Positions 36,443-44,076 of a stretch of DNA of 59,431 nt are shown here, one piece after another. The notes under the pieces are model-generated. The model did not search any database. It was given only the letters and a program-made list of their open reading frames with translations, and was not told the DNA's origin. A program made the position numbers and the translations under genes. The stretch is from positions 1 through 59,431 of the forward strand of contig CAYVFC010000036.1 of NCBI GenBank assembly GCA_964450715.1. Direction: 5' to 3'. Numbering within the stretch: position 1 is the first letter of the stretch; every line of letters begins with the position of its first letter. The DNA is from CAYVFC01 sp964450715. GTDB lineage: Bacteria; Myxococcota_A; Polyangia; Polyangiales; JAFGIB01.

Positions 36443-37123
36443 TCAGAACCGCAGGTAGCGCCGCAAGAAGTCGAAGTTCTGGCGCACCTCGGCCTCGCCT
36501 TCGATCACGCCGGGGTGGCCATAGGGGTGGCCGCAGAGCAGGTAGTGGATCTCCAGCTCGGCCAGCTGCTTGACGCTCTCCCGCAATGCTGCGCCGCTAC
36601 CGCCGGGAAGGTCGGTCCGGCCCACGCTGCGGTAAAAAATGAGGTCGCCGGCGATGAGCACCTTCTGTTCCGGCCAGTACAGGGTGATGTGACCGGGCGA
36701 GTGACCGGGCGAGTGGAAGATCTGCAGTCGGATCCGGCTTTCCCCGTCCAGCTCCAGGTCGCCCTGCTCCAGCACCTGGTCCACCTCGCCGCCGAAGGCC
36801 CGGTAGATCTCCGCTTCCTCCCGGTGAATGGCCACCCGGGCCCCGCACCGTTCCCGCAGCACGTTCGCCGACTCGCAGTGGTCGGGATGGAAGTGGGTCA
36901 GCACCACTAGGCCAATAGACGCCGGATCGACGCCATCGTCGGTCATGGATTCCGTCAATCGATCCAGGGCCGGCTCACCGAAGCCGGGGGTCTGTACGTG
37001 TCCCGGGTCTACCAGCAGGTGCCGGCCGCCCGCCAGCGCGTTGGCAAAGACGTAGCTGTTGCAGTTGTTGTCGCTTCCCTTCCAAGGGTACGCGTGTAGA
37101 TTACCGACCAGTTTCATGCTCAA
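36443..37123 (-). CDS. MBL-fold metallo-hydrolase
   Basis: A 226-aa metallo-beta-lactamase-fold hydrolase. The metal motif is THFHPDHCES (His77, His79, Asp81, His82), followed by the later ligand segments FHSPGHSPGHITLYW and LIAGDLIFYRS, and GHPYGHPG near the end. This resembles the glyoxalase II-like / hydroxyacylglutathione hydrolase branch, which hydrolyses thioesters, but substrate assignment would be a guess. No signal peptide. It converges with the response regulator and is followed upstream by the PEGA/TPR gene pair on the same strand, ending ~20 bases before it. Confidence 0.9.
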   Translation of the reverse strand: MSMKLVGNLHAYPWKGSDNNCNSYVFANALAGGRHLLVDPGHVQTPGFGEPALDRLTESMTDDGVDPASIGLVVLTHFHPDHCESANVLRERCGARVAIHREEAEIYRAFGGEVDQVLEQGDLELDGESRIRLQIFHSPGHSPGHITLYWPEQKVLIAGDLIFYRSVGRTDLPGGSGAALRESVKQLAELEIHYLLCGHPYGHPGVIEGEAEVRQNFDFLRRYLRF

Positions 37124-37144
37124 CCTGTCGATCGAGGGGTAGGG

Positions 37145-37771
37145 TCAGGGCGGATCGCCGTAGCGCGGGCCGCAATCGGTACAGTCCGTGCCCCAGTCGC
37201 AGCTGCTGTAGTCCGAGTTCTCTGGATCGCCGTCGTCGCAGCTGCCGTCGTTTGGGGTGCTACAGGTGTCGGTGCAGCGCTCCGGCAGCCCCGCGGTCGC
37301 GCTCATGCGCGGCCCGCAGTCGGTGCAGTCGGTTCCCAGCTCGCAAATGGTGCCGAACAGGCTTCCCTCCCCGCCGTCGTCGCAGGTACCGTCCCGCGCG
37401 CTGGTGCAGGTTTCGGTACAGAGCCGCAGCTCGGTCGGCGTACCGGAGCGCCGGCCGCAGTCGCTGCAGTCGGTTCCCCATTGGCAGAGCGAGGTCAGGC
37501 TGTTTTGTCCGCCGTCGTCGCAGATGTCGTCCTTGGAGGTCGCGCAGCTGTCGTCGCAGCCGCCGCTGCTGCCTCCGCTGCCGCCGCCCCCCTCGGACAC
37601 GCAGAATTCGTCTGCCGTGCAGCGCAGGCCCGCGCCGCAAGCGCGGTTGGCGGCGCAGATACAGCCCTCGGTGCCTACCTCGCACTTCTCGATGTCGGTG
37701 CAGGCGGCGAGCCATCCGGCCGCGCCGAGCAGCGCGGCCATACGGATGACGGTCAGAATCGTATCGCGCAT
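37145..37771 (-). CDS. Cys-rich repeat lipoprotein
   Basis: The protein has 208 aa with a lipoprotein signal (MRDTILTVIRMAALLGAAG, then WLAAC, Cys24). The mature part starts with a small EGF-like Cys cluster (CEVGTEGCICAANRACGAG), a Gly/Ser linker and three ~42-residue repeats of the pattern C-x3-C...DGxCDDGG...CxxGTDCxDCGPR. These modules are expected to be disulfide-bonded and surface-located. The ATG lies inside the end of the PEGA/TPR gene (19-base overlap), so the pair is translationally coupled. Confidence 0.82.
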   Translation of the reverse strand: MRDTILTVIRMAALLGAAGWLAACTDIEKCEVGTEGCICAANRACGAGLRCTADEFCVSEGGGGSGGSSGGCDDSCATSKDDICDDGGQNSLTSLCQWGTDCSDCGRRSGTPTELRLCTETCTSARDGTCDDGGEGSLFGTICELGTDCTDCGPRMSATAGLPERCTDTCSTPNDGSCDDGDPENSDYSSCDWGTDCTDCGPRYGDPP

Positions 37772-38811
37772 CTCGCACCCACCAGCGTCGGGCTGCAGGA
37801 AAGCGCCCGTTGCTGCTCCTCGCTTCCGCTTTCGCTTCCGCTTTCGCTCTCTTCTTCCTCTTCCCTGGCGCCGCGCGAGTCGACTATCAGCCCATAAACC
37901 AGCGCGGCGATAGCCCCGGCACCCAGTGTGACGGTGGTGAGCGCGGCCAGGTTCCGTTCGCCGCGGACCGTCTTCTCGTTCCTGCAATAATAGGTATCGG
38001 TCTGTTCGCAGTCGAGCAGCTGGCTCGCGCGTTCCGCGGTCCAGACCGCCGCTCCGATGGAGCCCACGGCCAGCCCGCCGCTGGCGATGTACCAGATCAA
38101 CGGGTTGCCTCCCTCGGAAGGCTGCTGCTCGGACGAGCCGCCGGCAAAGAACTCGGTCCGCTCGCCATCCCCCTCGGCAGCCGCGTCCGCTCCCGGTCCG
38201 CCCGGCTCCTCGCCGTCGAAGAAGGTCGCGCCCGCCGTTCCGCTCTGGCCGGGCCTCATGCTTACCGGCACCTCGACCACCTGACCCGCCGGCACCACCA
38301 CGTTGGAGACGAAGTCGCGATATCCCTCGTAGCGGATGATCACGTCGTGCGACCCCGGCTCGACCGGGATGCGGTCCGGCCGGGGCAACAGCCCCCACTC
38401 GCGGCCGTCGATGAGGACGCGGGCGCCCTCCGGCCCGCCGGTGATGCGGATGCCGGTGGCGGCCAGCCGCTTCTCCAGCGCGGCCAGGCTGGCCGAGGCG
38501 TCCGCGAACGCGGGATCGTCCGGATCGGCGGAGCGCAGGAAACGCTTCAGCGCCGCGATGGCCTTTTCCAGCATCCCCAGCCGTTCGTAGGCCAGCGAGA
38601 GGTTGTACTGGATGCGCGGCTTCTTCTCCAGCTTGTAGGCCTTCTCCCACTGCTCGATGGCTAACGGGTAGTTGCTCTTCTCGTAGGCGTTTTGGCCGCG
38701 CCGGAAGTATTCGCGCGCGTCGCCGCGGGCGGAAGCGGGCAGAACCGGCAACAACGCCAGCGTCAGCGCCAGGAACAGCGGTACCCGATATAGTTTTACC
38801 GGCGAGAGCAT
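37753..38811 (-). CDS. Exported TPR/PEGA-domain membrane protein
   Basis: The protein has 352 aa. A signal peptide (MLSPVKLYRVPLFLALTLAL ... ASARGD) is followed by TPR units (~30-120: AREYFRRGQNAYEKSNYPLA, PRIQYNLSLAYERLGML) and a PEGA-like beta domain (~125-195: GPEGARVLIDGREWGLLPRP ... PVSMRPG). An acidic Gly/Ala linker and two membrane helices (~240-260 and ~300-320; ALTTVTLGAGAIAALVYGLIV) follow, with a short tail. Such proteins occur widely in Myxococcota next to kinases or lipoproteins; the role is unknown. It overlaps the Cys-rich lipoprotein gene by 19 bases. Confidence 0.82.
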   Translation of the reverse strand: MLSPVKLYRVPLFLALTLALLPVLPASARGDAREYFRRGQNAYEKSNYPLAIEQWEKAYKLEKKPRIQYNLSLAYERLGMLEKAIAALKRFLRSADPDDPAFADASASLAALEKRLAATGIRITGGPEGARVLIDGREWGLLPRPDRIPVEPGSHDVIIRYEGYRDFVSNVVVPAGQVVEVPVSMRPGQSGTAGATFFDGEEPGGPGADAAAEGDGERTEFFAGGSSEQQPSEGGNPLIWYIASGGLAVGSIGAAVWTAERASQLLDCEQTDTYYCRNEKTVRGERNLAALTTVTLGAGAIAALVYGLIVDSRGAREEEEESESGSESGSEEQQRALSCSPTLVGARCAIRF

Positions 38812-38867
38812 GCTCGGTCGAGCAGTCTACCGCATCATCGCGGCGGGGGGTAAGCCCTTCGGTGGCA

Positions 38868-39497
38868 TCAGATCAATTCCATCGGCAGGTGGCGGATATC
38901 GTCCCCCCGGTCCTCCGCAGGCCACAGGCGCATGAAGACCTGGCCCACGCAGGTGTCCGGATCCACCTCGCCGAAGTGGCGGCTGTCGTATCCGACCGAG
39001 GTGTAGTTGTCGCCGAGCAGGAACACCCCCGTCTTCACGGTATAGGGCCTGACGACGGGCTTTCGGCGTTCCTGGATGAAGAACTCGTTCTCGTAGTATC
39101 CGAACTTCGCTACCCCGTAGTGCATGGTGACCATCTCGTTGCGCGTGGTATCGAAGAAGCTGCGCTTGCCGCGGAAGTCGCGCTGGACGGTCACGTCGCC
39201 GACCACGATCTGTCCGAAGTGGTCGGTTTTTACCTCGTATCCGGACTTGGCGAGGACCCTGCCCATGACGTGCTTGTTCGGCTCGCCGGGGTGCTGGCAG
39301 ATGAGCACGTCGCCGACGTTCGCCTCCGCGTTTCGCCAGATGGCCACGTAGTCGCCTGCCACCAGGGTGGGGGCCATGCCTTCGTGGCCCACCACCGCCA
39401 CGTCCACGAAGAAGACGCGCAATAGAGCGCCGACGATCAACAGCGCCACCCCCAGAGCCAGGGCCATCTTCAGCAGGCTTTTTATCAGGTCGAACAT
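38868..39497 (-). CDS. Signal peptidase I homologue lacking both catalytic residues
   Basis: A 209-aa S26-family membrane protein from the ATG at 39497. One membrane helix (~9-30) is followed by boxes of signal peptidase I: box B reads GHEGMAPTL where the nucleophilic Ser before Met is Gly40; box D reads KHVMGRVLA where the general-base Lys before Arg is Gly79; box E is well kept (LLGDNYTSVGYDSR, HFGEVD). The fold and length fit a signal peptidase, but the Ser/Lys dyad is gone, so it should not cleave substrates by the usual mechanism. It starts three bases after the stop of the Dam-type methylase gene, suggesting one operon. Confidence 0.85.
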   Translation of the reverse strand: MFDLIKSLLKMALALGVALLIVGALLRVFFVDVAVVGHEGMAPTLVAGDYVAIWRNAEANVGDVLICQHPGEPNKHVMGRVLAKSGYEVKTDHFGQIVVGDVTVQRDFRGKRSFFDTTRNEMVTMHYGVAKFGYYENEFFIQERRKPVVRPYTVKTGVFLLGDNYTSVGYDSRHFGEVDPDTCVGQVFMRLWPAEDRGDDIRHLPMELI

Positions 39498-39499
39498 GG

Positions 39500-40399
39500 C
39501 TAGTCGTAGTTCCTTATCACCAGCTCCGAGATGCGACCGCGGTTGCGGGCATCGCAGTTGATGGCGCGTAGCGCTGCCACCATTTCGATGCGGAATCGCT
39601 GGTACAGATCCCGTATGACCGGCACGTCGCTGTTCGATAACATGAGCTTGCACCCCCTGCGGTCCAGCTCGGAGAATACATCGCGCAGTAGCCGCTGGTC
39701 ATCACCGTTGAAGCCATCTCGCGCATAAGAGGTGAAGTTGCTGCTTGGCGAGAGCGGCTGATAGGGAGGATCCAGATAGATGAAGTCGCCGGGCCGGGCC
39801 GTTCTGAGCAGGTTCTCAAAGCTCCGGCACTGCAGCTCGGCGCGCCCGAGCTCGCGACTGGCTGCCCGCAGGCCCGCGGGATTGGAGATGCCGGGCCTGG
39901 CGTAGCGGCCCAGCGGAACGTTGAAGTGCCCCTTGCGGTTGACCCGGTGAAGACCGTTGAAGCAGGTCTTGTTCAGGTAGATGAACAGGGCGGCCCGGTG
40001 CGCGGCGGCCAGGTTCTTGGCGGAGTTATAGGTCTGTCGTACGCGGTAATAGGTCTCGGGGTTGTGCTCTTGTGCCAGCCGCTCCAGGTAGCCGATCACG
40101 CTCTCCACGTTGTCGCGTATCTGCTGATAAGTGGCGATGAGCGCGGGGTTGATGTCGCCCAACAGGGCCCGCCGTGGCCGCAGGTGGAAGAACATCGCCC
40201 CTCCGCCCAGAAAAGGCTCCACGTAGCGCCGGCGCTCCACCCCGGGCGGCAACAGCGGTCGCAGTTGCTGCAGCAGGCCCGCCTTGCCGCCGGCCCACTT
40301 GAGGATCGGGGAGGGCGGCGGCAGGCTCTCTTCGGCCGGGCTCTGCGACTGCTGCCCGGCAAGCTGATTCGCGGTCTCGATAGCGGGTAAGGTATTCAC
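39500..40399 (-). CDS. Dam-type DNA N6-adenine methyltransferase (D12 class)
   Basis: The protein has 299 aa. SAM-binding motif I is LKWAGGKAGLL (33-43) with EPFLGGGAMFFHL (61-73), and the catalytic DPPY lies at 210-213 (FIYLDPPYQPLS). The motif order is that of class D12 (Dam, DpnM, EcoRV-type) enzymes, which often methylate GATC, but the target is not fixed by sequence alone. No restriction endonuclease is adjacent, so it is probably an orphan (regulatory or repair-related) methylase. It precedes the inactive signal peptidase homologue with almost no gap. Confidence 0.9.
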   Translation of the reverse strand: MNTLPAIETANQLAGQQSQSPAEESLPPPSPILKWAGGKAGLLQQLRPLLPPGVERRRYVEPFLGGGAMFFHLRPRRALLGDINPALIATYQQIRDNVESVIGYLERLAQEHNPETYYRVRQTYNSAKNLAAAHRAALFIYLNKTCFNGLHRVNRKGHFNVPLGRYARPGISNPAGLRAASRELGRAELQCRSFENLLRTARPGDFIYLDPPYQPLSPSSNFTSYARDGFNGDDQRLLRDVFSELDRRGCKLMLSNSDVPVIRDLYQRFRIEMVAALRAINCDARNRGRISELVIRNYD

Positions 40400-40477
40400 A
40401 AAACATACATTATCCTACCTTTCCGTATATATAAAAAAACCGGCGAATTGGGATATCGTCCCGCCTACACGGACCAT

Positions 40478-40727
40478 TAGGGGAGCGGCTTGCCCCCTCG
40501 TCCCGTCTACACGGACAAGTAGGGGAGGTGCTTGTCGCCTCCCGTAACCAACGGATTCGCGCCCGGGCGAGCGCGAGGCCCGCCCTTACGGGACGAACGG
40601 CTGCGGCACGGCTGGCGAGCACGAGGCCCGCCTCCTACCCGATGGGACGAACGGCTGCGTCCCGGCGGGCGAGCGCGAGGCCCGCCCCTGGTAGGTTACG
40701 GCCGCACCGGACCCGGGCCGATCGCCG
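40478..40727. repeat. GGCGAGCGCGAGGCCCGCC-family repeat cluster
   Basis: At least three diverged units containing GGCGAGCGCGAGGCCCGCC(C) run in tandem between ~40551 and ~40697, separated by GGGACGAACGGCTGCG. Before them lie two inverted relatives (TTAGGGGAGCGGCTTGCCCC near 40487, GTAGGGGAGGTGCTTGTCGC near 40520). This family also occurs at 44.0, 51.9 and 56.2 kb. Confidence 0.8.
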
Positions 40728-41567
40728 TCAATCCCCCTTGGTAATCATAGTGACCTGCCCCACCTTCTTGACCATGAACTTGAAGGAACGCCTTCCGGTC
40801 TCGAAGTTCACGCGGATGGTGCTCGCGTCCGACCGAGCGAAGGAAAGGCTGGCCGACTTATCGTCGAAGGGCGTCACCAGCTCCAGTTTGCCGGCCTGAG
40901 GTACCGGGTCGATCCACCTCATCTCGATGCCGTCGATGTCCAGGTCCCACCGGCCTCGCTCGCCTTCCCAGGCGCGCGACCCGTCCACGGTGATCCCCGC
41001 CCGGATGTCGCCCCCGAGCGCCCGCTGCACCCGGTCGCCCGAGCCCGTGCCCATGCGTCCGTCCTCGAGCCTCTCCCACTCGAGCTCGTGCACCACGTGG
41101 CGGCTGGGGTCCTCGAAGCTCCAGGTGACGTCGGCGAAACCGTTGACCATGACCTCGCCGTTGGTGAAATCGGTCCAGCGGTGGTGGACCAGCACCTCGG
41201 CCTGTTCGTTGCGCTTCACCGAGATCTGGTGCTCGCCGGAAAAGGTGTGCCCGTTGTACACGCACTCTTCGCCGCTGTTCGCCCCGTATTGCACGGTGAG
41301 CGTCGCGTCCTGCAGCGCGATGTCGGCGCAGGGCAGCTGGCTCCCGACGAAGTCGCGGATCTTCTCCGCCGCCCTTTCCACGGCTTCTCCGATGGTGAAG
41401 TCGGTCTCCACCACCAGCTCCTCGCTGGAGGAAGAGAGGCTCAACGCCTGCGAGGAGAGCGCGACCTCGTCCAGAGCCTCGCGAGCCTCCTCGGCCGTGA
41501 GCGCCTGGTCGCAGCCCGTGGCCAGCGAGAGCGCGATGATGACGGGTATGAAAATGGTCCTGCCCAT
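40728..41567 (-). CDS. Lipoprotein of unknown function
   Basis: The protein has 279 aa with a lipoprotein signal (MGRTIFIPVIIALSLATGC, Cys19) and a following DQALTAEEAREALDEV segment frequently seen in deltaproteobacterial lipoproteins. The rest is a beta-rich single domain with one Cys pair (LPCADIALQ, EECVYNGH). No family I can name. It is flanked by a repeat cluster downstream and a divergent regulatory region upstream, so it is probably monocistronic. Confidence 0.72.
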   Translation of the reverse strand: MGRTIFIPVIIALSLATGCDQALTAEEAREALDEVALSSQALSLSSSSEELVVETDFTIGEAVERAAEKIRDFVGSQLPCADIALQDATLTVQYGANSGEECVYNGHTFSGEHQISVKRNEQAEVLVHHRWTDFTNGEVMVNGFADVTWSFEDPSRHVVHELEWERLEDGRMGTGSGDRVQRALGGDIRAGITVDGSRAWEGERGRWDLDIDGIEMRWIDPVPQAGKLELVTPFDDKSASLSFARSDASTIRVNFETGRRSFKFMVKKVGQVTMITKGD

Positions 41568-41921
41568 GGTCTACCTCCGACACGGAGCCGGGCCGGCCGG
41601 CGAGGCCGATCGGCCCGTTGACGACTTTCCCTTTGCCAGCCGCGCCGCTCGCGGTTCCGCTACCGGCCGTACAGGCGATCTTCGTCCAGAAGGCGCAAAA
41701 GCACAAGGCGGCCGCGATCGCGGGCCAGCGGGCCGCTGTGGCAGTCGGCCAGGCCGCCCTGCCGGCCGGCGCGCCTCCGTCGACCGTGTTTGTCATCAAA
41801 CATTGATTTGACGCGGCATCTGGCGATAGACTAGCGGCGCATATCAGGCACGGGATGCGCCCGCAACCACGCCGCCCGCCGGAACGGGCGGCCAAGGCTT
41901 TTCTCGTACGAGAGGATGCTC
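41568..41921. other. Divergent promoter region
   Basis: About 350 bases lie between two divergent lipoprotein genes. A small open frame (41618-41806, plus strand, Ala/Val-rich) has no binding site and I do not count it. A candidate plus-strand promoter lies at 41803-41830. Confidence 0.4.
41803..41830 (+). promoter_or_regulatory. Candidate promoter for the DUF4398-OmpA operon
   Basis: TTGATT and GATAGA are separated by 16 bases, ~90 bases upstream of the first start codon. Each hexamer matches the sigma-70 consensus at four of six positions. This is a pattern match only. Confidence 0.3.
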
Positions 41922-42293
41922 ATGAGAGTAGGGATGATTACAGTTCTGGTAACCGTTTCGATGGTCGTATTAATGATGGCGTGCGGCGGTGCCGCACCGC
42001 CCAACGAGAGGCTGGCCTCGGCCGAGGGAGCGCTGCAAGCGGCGCAGGAGGCCGGCGCCCGGGGCATTCCCCAGGCGGCGCTCTACCTCAAGCTGGCCGA
42101 GAGGCAGCTCGCCAAGGCCAAGGTGCTTGTAAAAGACGGCGCCAACGAACGAGCCAGGCTCCTGCTGATCCGCGCCGAGGCAGACGCGGAGCTGGCCAGG
42201 TTCCTGGCGCGTGAGCAGAAGACGGTGGCCGAGAGCCAGGCAGCGTTAAAAGAAGCCGAGCAGCTCAAGGCCGAGCTGCAGCGCTTGAAGTAG
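41922..42293 (+). CDS. DUF4398-type helical lipoprotein
   Basis: The protein has 123 aa from the ATG at 41922 (GAGAGG upstream; an ATG at 41916 is also possible). The lipobox is VVLMMAC (Cys21). The mature protein is almost entirely one amphipathic helical hairpin (RLASAEGALQAAQEAGA ... KLAERQLAKAKVLVKDG ... AEADAELARFLAREQKT), the DUF4398 pattern. It probably lies at the outer membrane and pairs with the OmpA-type lipoprotein encoded 45 bases downstream, whose N-terminus is homologous to it. Confidence 0.82.
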   Translation: MRVGMITVLVTVSMVVLMMACGGAAPPNERLASAEGALQAAQEAGARGIPQAALYLKLAERQLAKAKVLVKDGANERARLLLIRAEADAELARFLAREQKTVAESQAALKEAEQLKAELQRLK

Positions 42294-42338
42294 GCGCTGG
42301 CAACGGATCGCAAACGGATCGCTACCCGGGAGAAGAGG

Positions 42339-43250
42339 ATGATGGCGAACAGGACGCTCTTGTTGATGGTTGTATTGTCGTTTCTAGCCGGATGCGGCTC
42401 CACGCCGCCTCCCCGCGCGCTGCTGGATGCGCGCGCCGCTTATCGCACGGCGCAGTCGAGCCATGCGGCCACGCTGGTGCCGGCCGAGCTGTACGAGGCC
42501 AAGGTGTCGCTCAACGCCGCCGAGCAGTCCTTTACGGACGAGGGCGATACGGAGAGGACCTTTGCCCTGAGCTATGTGGCGCAGCGAACCTCGCAGCTGG
42601 TGGTGGCGCAGGCCAACATCAAGGCCGCCGAGGCCCAGCGCGACAAGGCCCATAAAGAGGTGAACGACCTGCAGGCCACGAGCCTGCGCCTGGCCCACGG
42701 CCAGCTCTCCCGGACCAAGCGGGAGCTGGCCCTGAAGGAGCAGTCGCTCGCGGTCAAGAACCAGCAGCTGGCCAAGACCGCGCAGGAGCTGGAAGCCGAG
42801 AAAAAGGCGCGTGAAGAGGCCGAGCGCAGGATGCGCGAGGCGCTGCAGCGGGTGGCCGAGGCCGCCGCTCTGGCGGTCAAGCAGGAACCGCGCGGCACCG
42901 TCATCGTATTGCCGGGCAACGTGCTGTTCGAGTCGGGCAAGTCGGCGCTCAAGCCCCTGGCACAGCAGAAGATCGCGCTGGTGGCCGAGCAGATCCGCAC
43001 CCAGTCCGATTCCATCGTCACGATCGAGGGTCACACCGACGACCGCGGCTCGGAGTCGAGCAACCAGGCTCTCTCGCAGCGTCGGGCCGAGTCGGTGCGC
43101 AACTTTCTGATGTCCAAGGGCATCCCTGGCAACCAGATCAAGGCCATCGGCCTGGGCGAGAGCCGCCCCGTGGCCAGTAATGAATCCCCCGAAGGTCGGG
43201 CCAACAACCGCCGGGTGGAGATCATCGTCAAGCAGGGCGAGCCGAGGTAG
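42339..43250 (+). CDS. DUF4398-OmpA family lipoprotein
   Basis: The protein has 303 aa with lipobox FLAGC (Cys19). An N-terminal DUF4398-like helical region (~25-110) extends into a long coiled coil (~105-175) and a C-terminal OmpA peptidoglycan-binding domain (~185-300): LFESGKSALKP, IEGHTDDRGSESSNQALSQRRAESV, IGLGESRPVASN. It likely tethers the outer membrane to the cell wall. Second gene of the operon, followed by a scramblase-like gene 10 bases later. Confidence 0.9.
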   Translation: MMANRTLLLMVVLSFLAGCGSTPPPRALLDARAAYRTAQSSHAATLVPAELYEAKVSLNAAEQSFTDEGDTERTFALSYVAQRTSQLVVAQANIKAAEAQRDKAHKEVNDLQATSLRLAHGQLSRTKRELALKEQSLAVKNQQLAKTAQELEAEKKAREEAERRMREALQRVAEAAALAVKQEPRGTVIVLPGNVLFESGKSALKPLAQQKIALVAEQIRTQSDSIVTIEGHTDDRGSESSNQALSQRRAESVRNFLMSKGIPGNQIKAIGLGESRPVASNESPEGRANNRRVEIIVKQGEPR

Positions 43251-43260
43251 GCCGGAACGC

Positions 43261-43917
43261 GTGTCGGGGGACATCGTCCAGGTTTTCTTCGGCAGCCGGG
43301 ACCGCCTCTTCATTCAGCAGAAGAAGGAGTGGACCGAGATCTTGGTCGACTGGGAGACCAAGAACCAGTACTCGGTTATGGATGAGAACCGCAACGGGCT
43401 CGGCACCATCGCCGAGCGCGCCGGCGGTTTTCTGGATATCCTGCGTAGAGGGTTTCTACGGTCGCACCGGGGGTTCGAGGTCGATGTCTTCGACCCGGGC
43501 GGCGCACCGGTACTCAACCTGTCCCGCAAATTTTTCTTTTTCTTTTCCGATCTCGAGGTCAAGACCGCTGACGGACGCAGGCTGGGCGCCGTGCACCGTC
43601 GTTTCGGCATCCTCTATAAAAAGTACGATCTGAAGGACGAGAGCGGTGTCTGCTTCGCCGCCATCAAGAGTCCCCTCTGGCGCCTATGGACCTTCCCCGT
43701 CCTCGACCGTACGGGAACCCAGCGCAGCACCATAAGCAAGCGCTGGGGCGGAGCGCTCAGAGAGATCTTCACCGACGCCGATACTTTTATGGTCGACTAC
43801 GGGTCGGGACAGTGGCGCGAGGGGCAGAAGGCCGTGATCTTCGCCGCTGCCGTCAGTATCGATTTCGACTTTTTCGAGAACAACCAGGGTAGCGACGGTC
43901 TGCTCGACTTCGGCTGA
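43261..43917 (+). CDS. Phospholipid scramblase-related protein
   Basis: The protein has 218 aa from the GTG at 43261, 10 bases after the OmpA gene; earlier starts would read through the OmpA coding end. The beta-rich pattern fits the LURP-one/scramblase-like fold: RLFIQQKKEWTEILVDWETK, YSVMDENRNGLGTIAER, LNLSRKFFFFFSDLEV, GAVHRRFGILYKKYDL and a hydrophobic C-terminal strand (KAVIFAAAVSIDFDFF). Scramblase-like proteins may bind lipids or nucleotides; bacterial members are poorly understood. Its tight operon link to two envelope lipoproteins suggests an envelope or lipid role (inference). Confidence 0.8.
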   Translation: MSGDIVQVFFGSRDRLFIQQKKEWTEILVDWETKNQYSVMDENRNGLGTIAERAGGFLDILRRGFLRSHRGFEVDVFDPGGAPVLNLSRKFFFFFSDLEVKTADGRRLGAVHRRFGILYKKYDLKDESGVCFAAIKSPLWRLWTFPVLDRTGTQRSTISKRWGGALREIFTDADTFMVDYGSGQWREGQKAVIFAAAVSIDFDFFENNQGSDGLLDFG

Positions 43918-43959
43918 TAGCGGCCGGGGGCGCGATCTGTCATCGACTGCGCCCGCATC

Positions 43960-44062
43960 GATCCCCGTAGGGGCGGCCCTTGCGGCCGCTCCCAACCGAT
44001 AATAGTGAGGGGGGCAAGCCCCTCCCCAACGGTTCGCGTAGACACGGTGTCGGGGCGGGTGG
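43960..44062. repeat. GTAGGGGCGG-family repeat between convergent genes
   Basis: GTAGGGGCGGCCCTTGCGGC (hairpin GGCC...GGCC) is followed by GAGGGGGGCAAGCCCCTCCC and, at the end, GGGTGGGCCCACCTACG, so outer ends GTAGG/CCTAC are inverted. It separates the convergent scramblase-like and MYXO-CTERM-like genes. Same family as at 40.5 and 51.9 kb. Confidence 0.75.
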
Positions 44063-44076
44063 GCCCACCTACGATC

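Noticed and set aside
37772..38650. Long upstream extension of the Cys-rich lipoprotein frame
   Set aside because: It reads the PEGA/TPR gene in another frame as Arg/Gly-rich sequence; the lipoprotein signal peptide at 37771 marks the true start.
40478..40727. Short open frames across the repeat cluster
   Set aside because: They translate repeat units only (Arg/Pro/Ala-rich) and have no start signals.
41618..41806. 62-aa Ala/Val-rich open frame in the divergent region
   Set aside because: No ribosome binding site, no recognisable pattern, and it lies where promoters of both flanking genes are expected.
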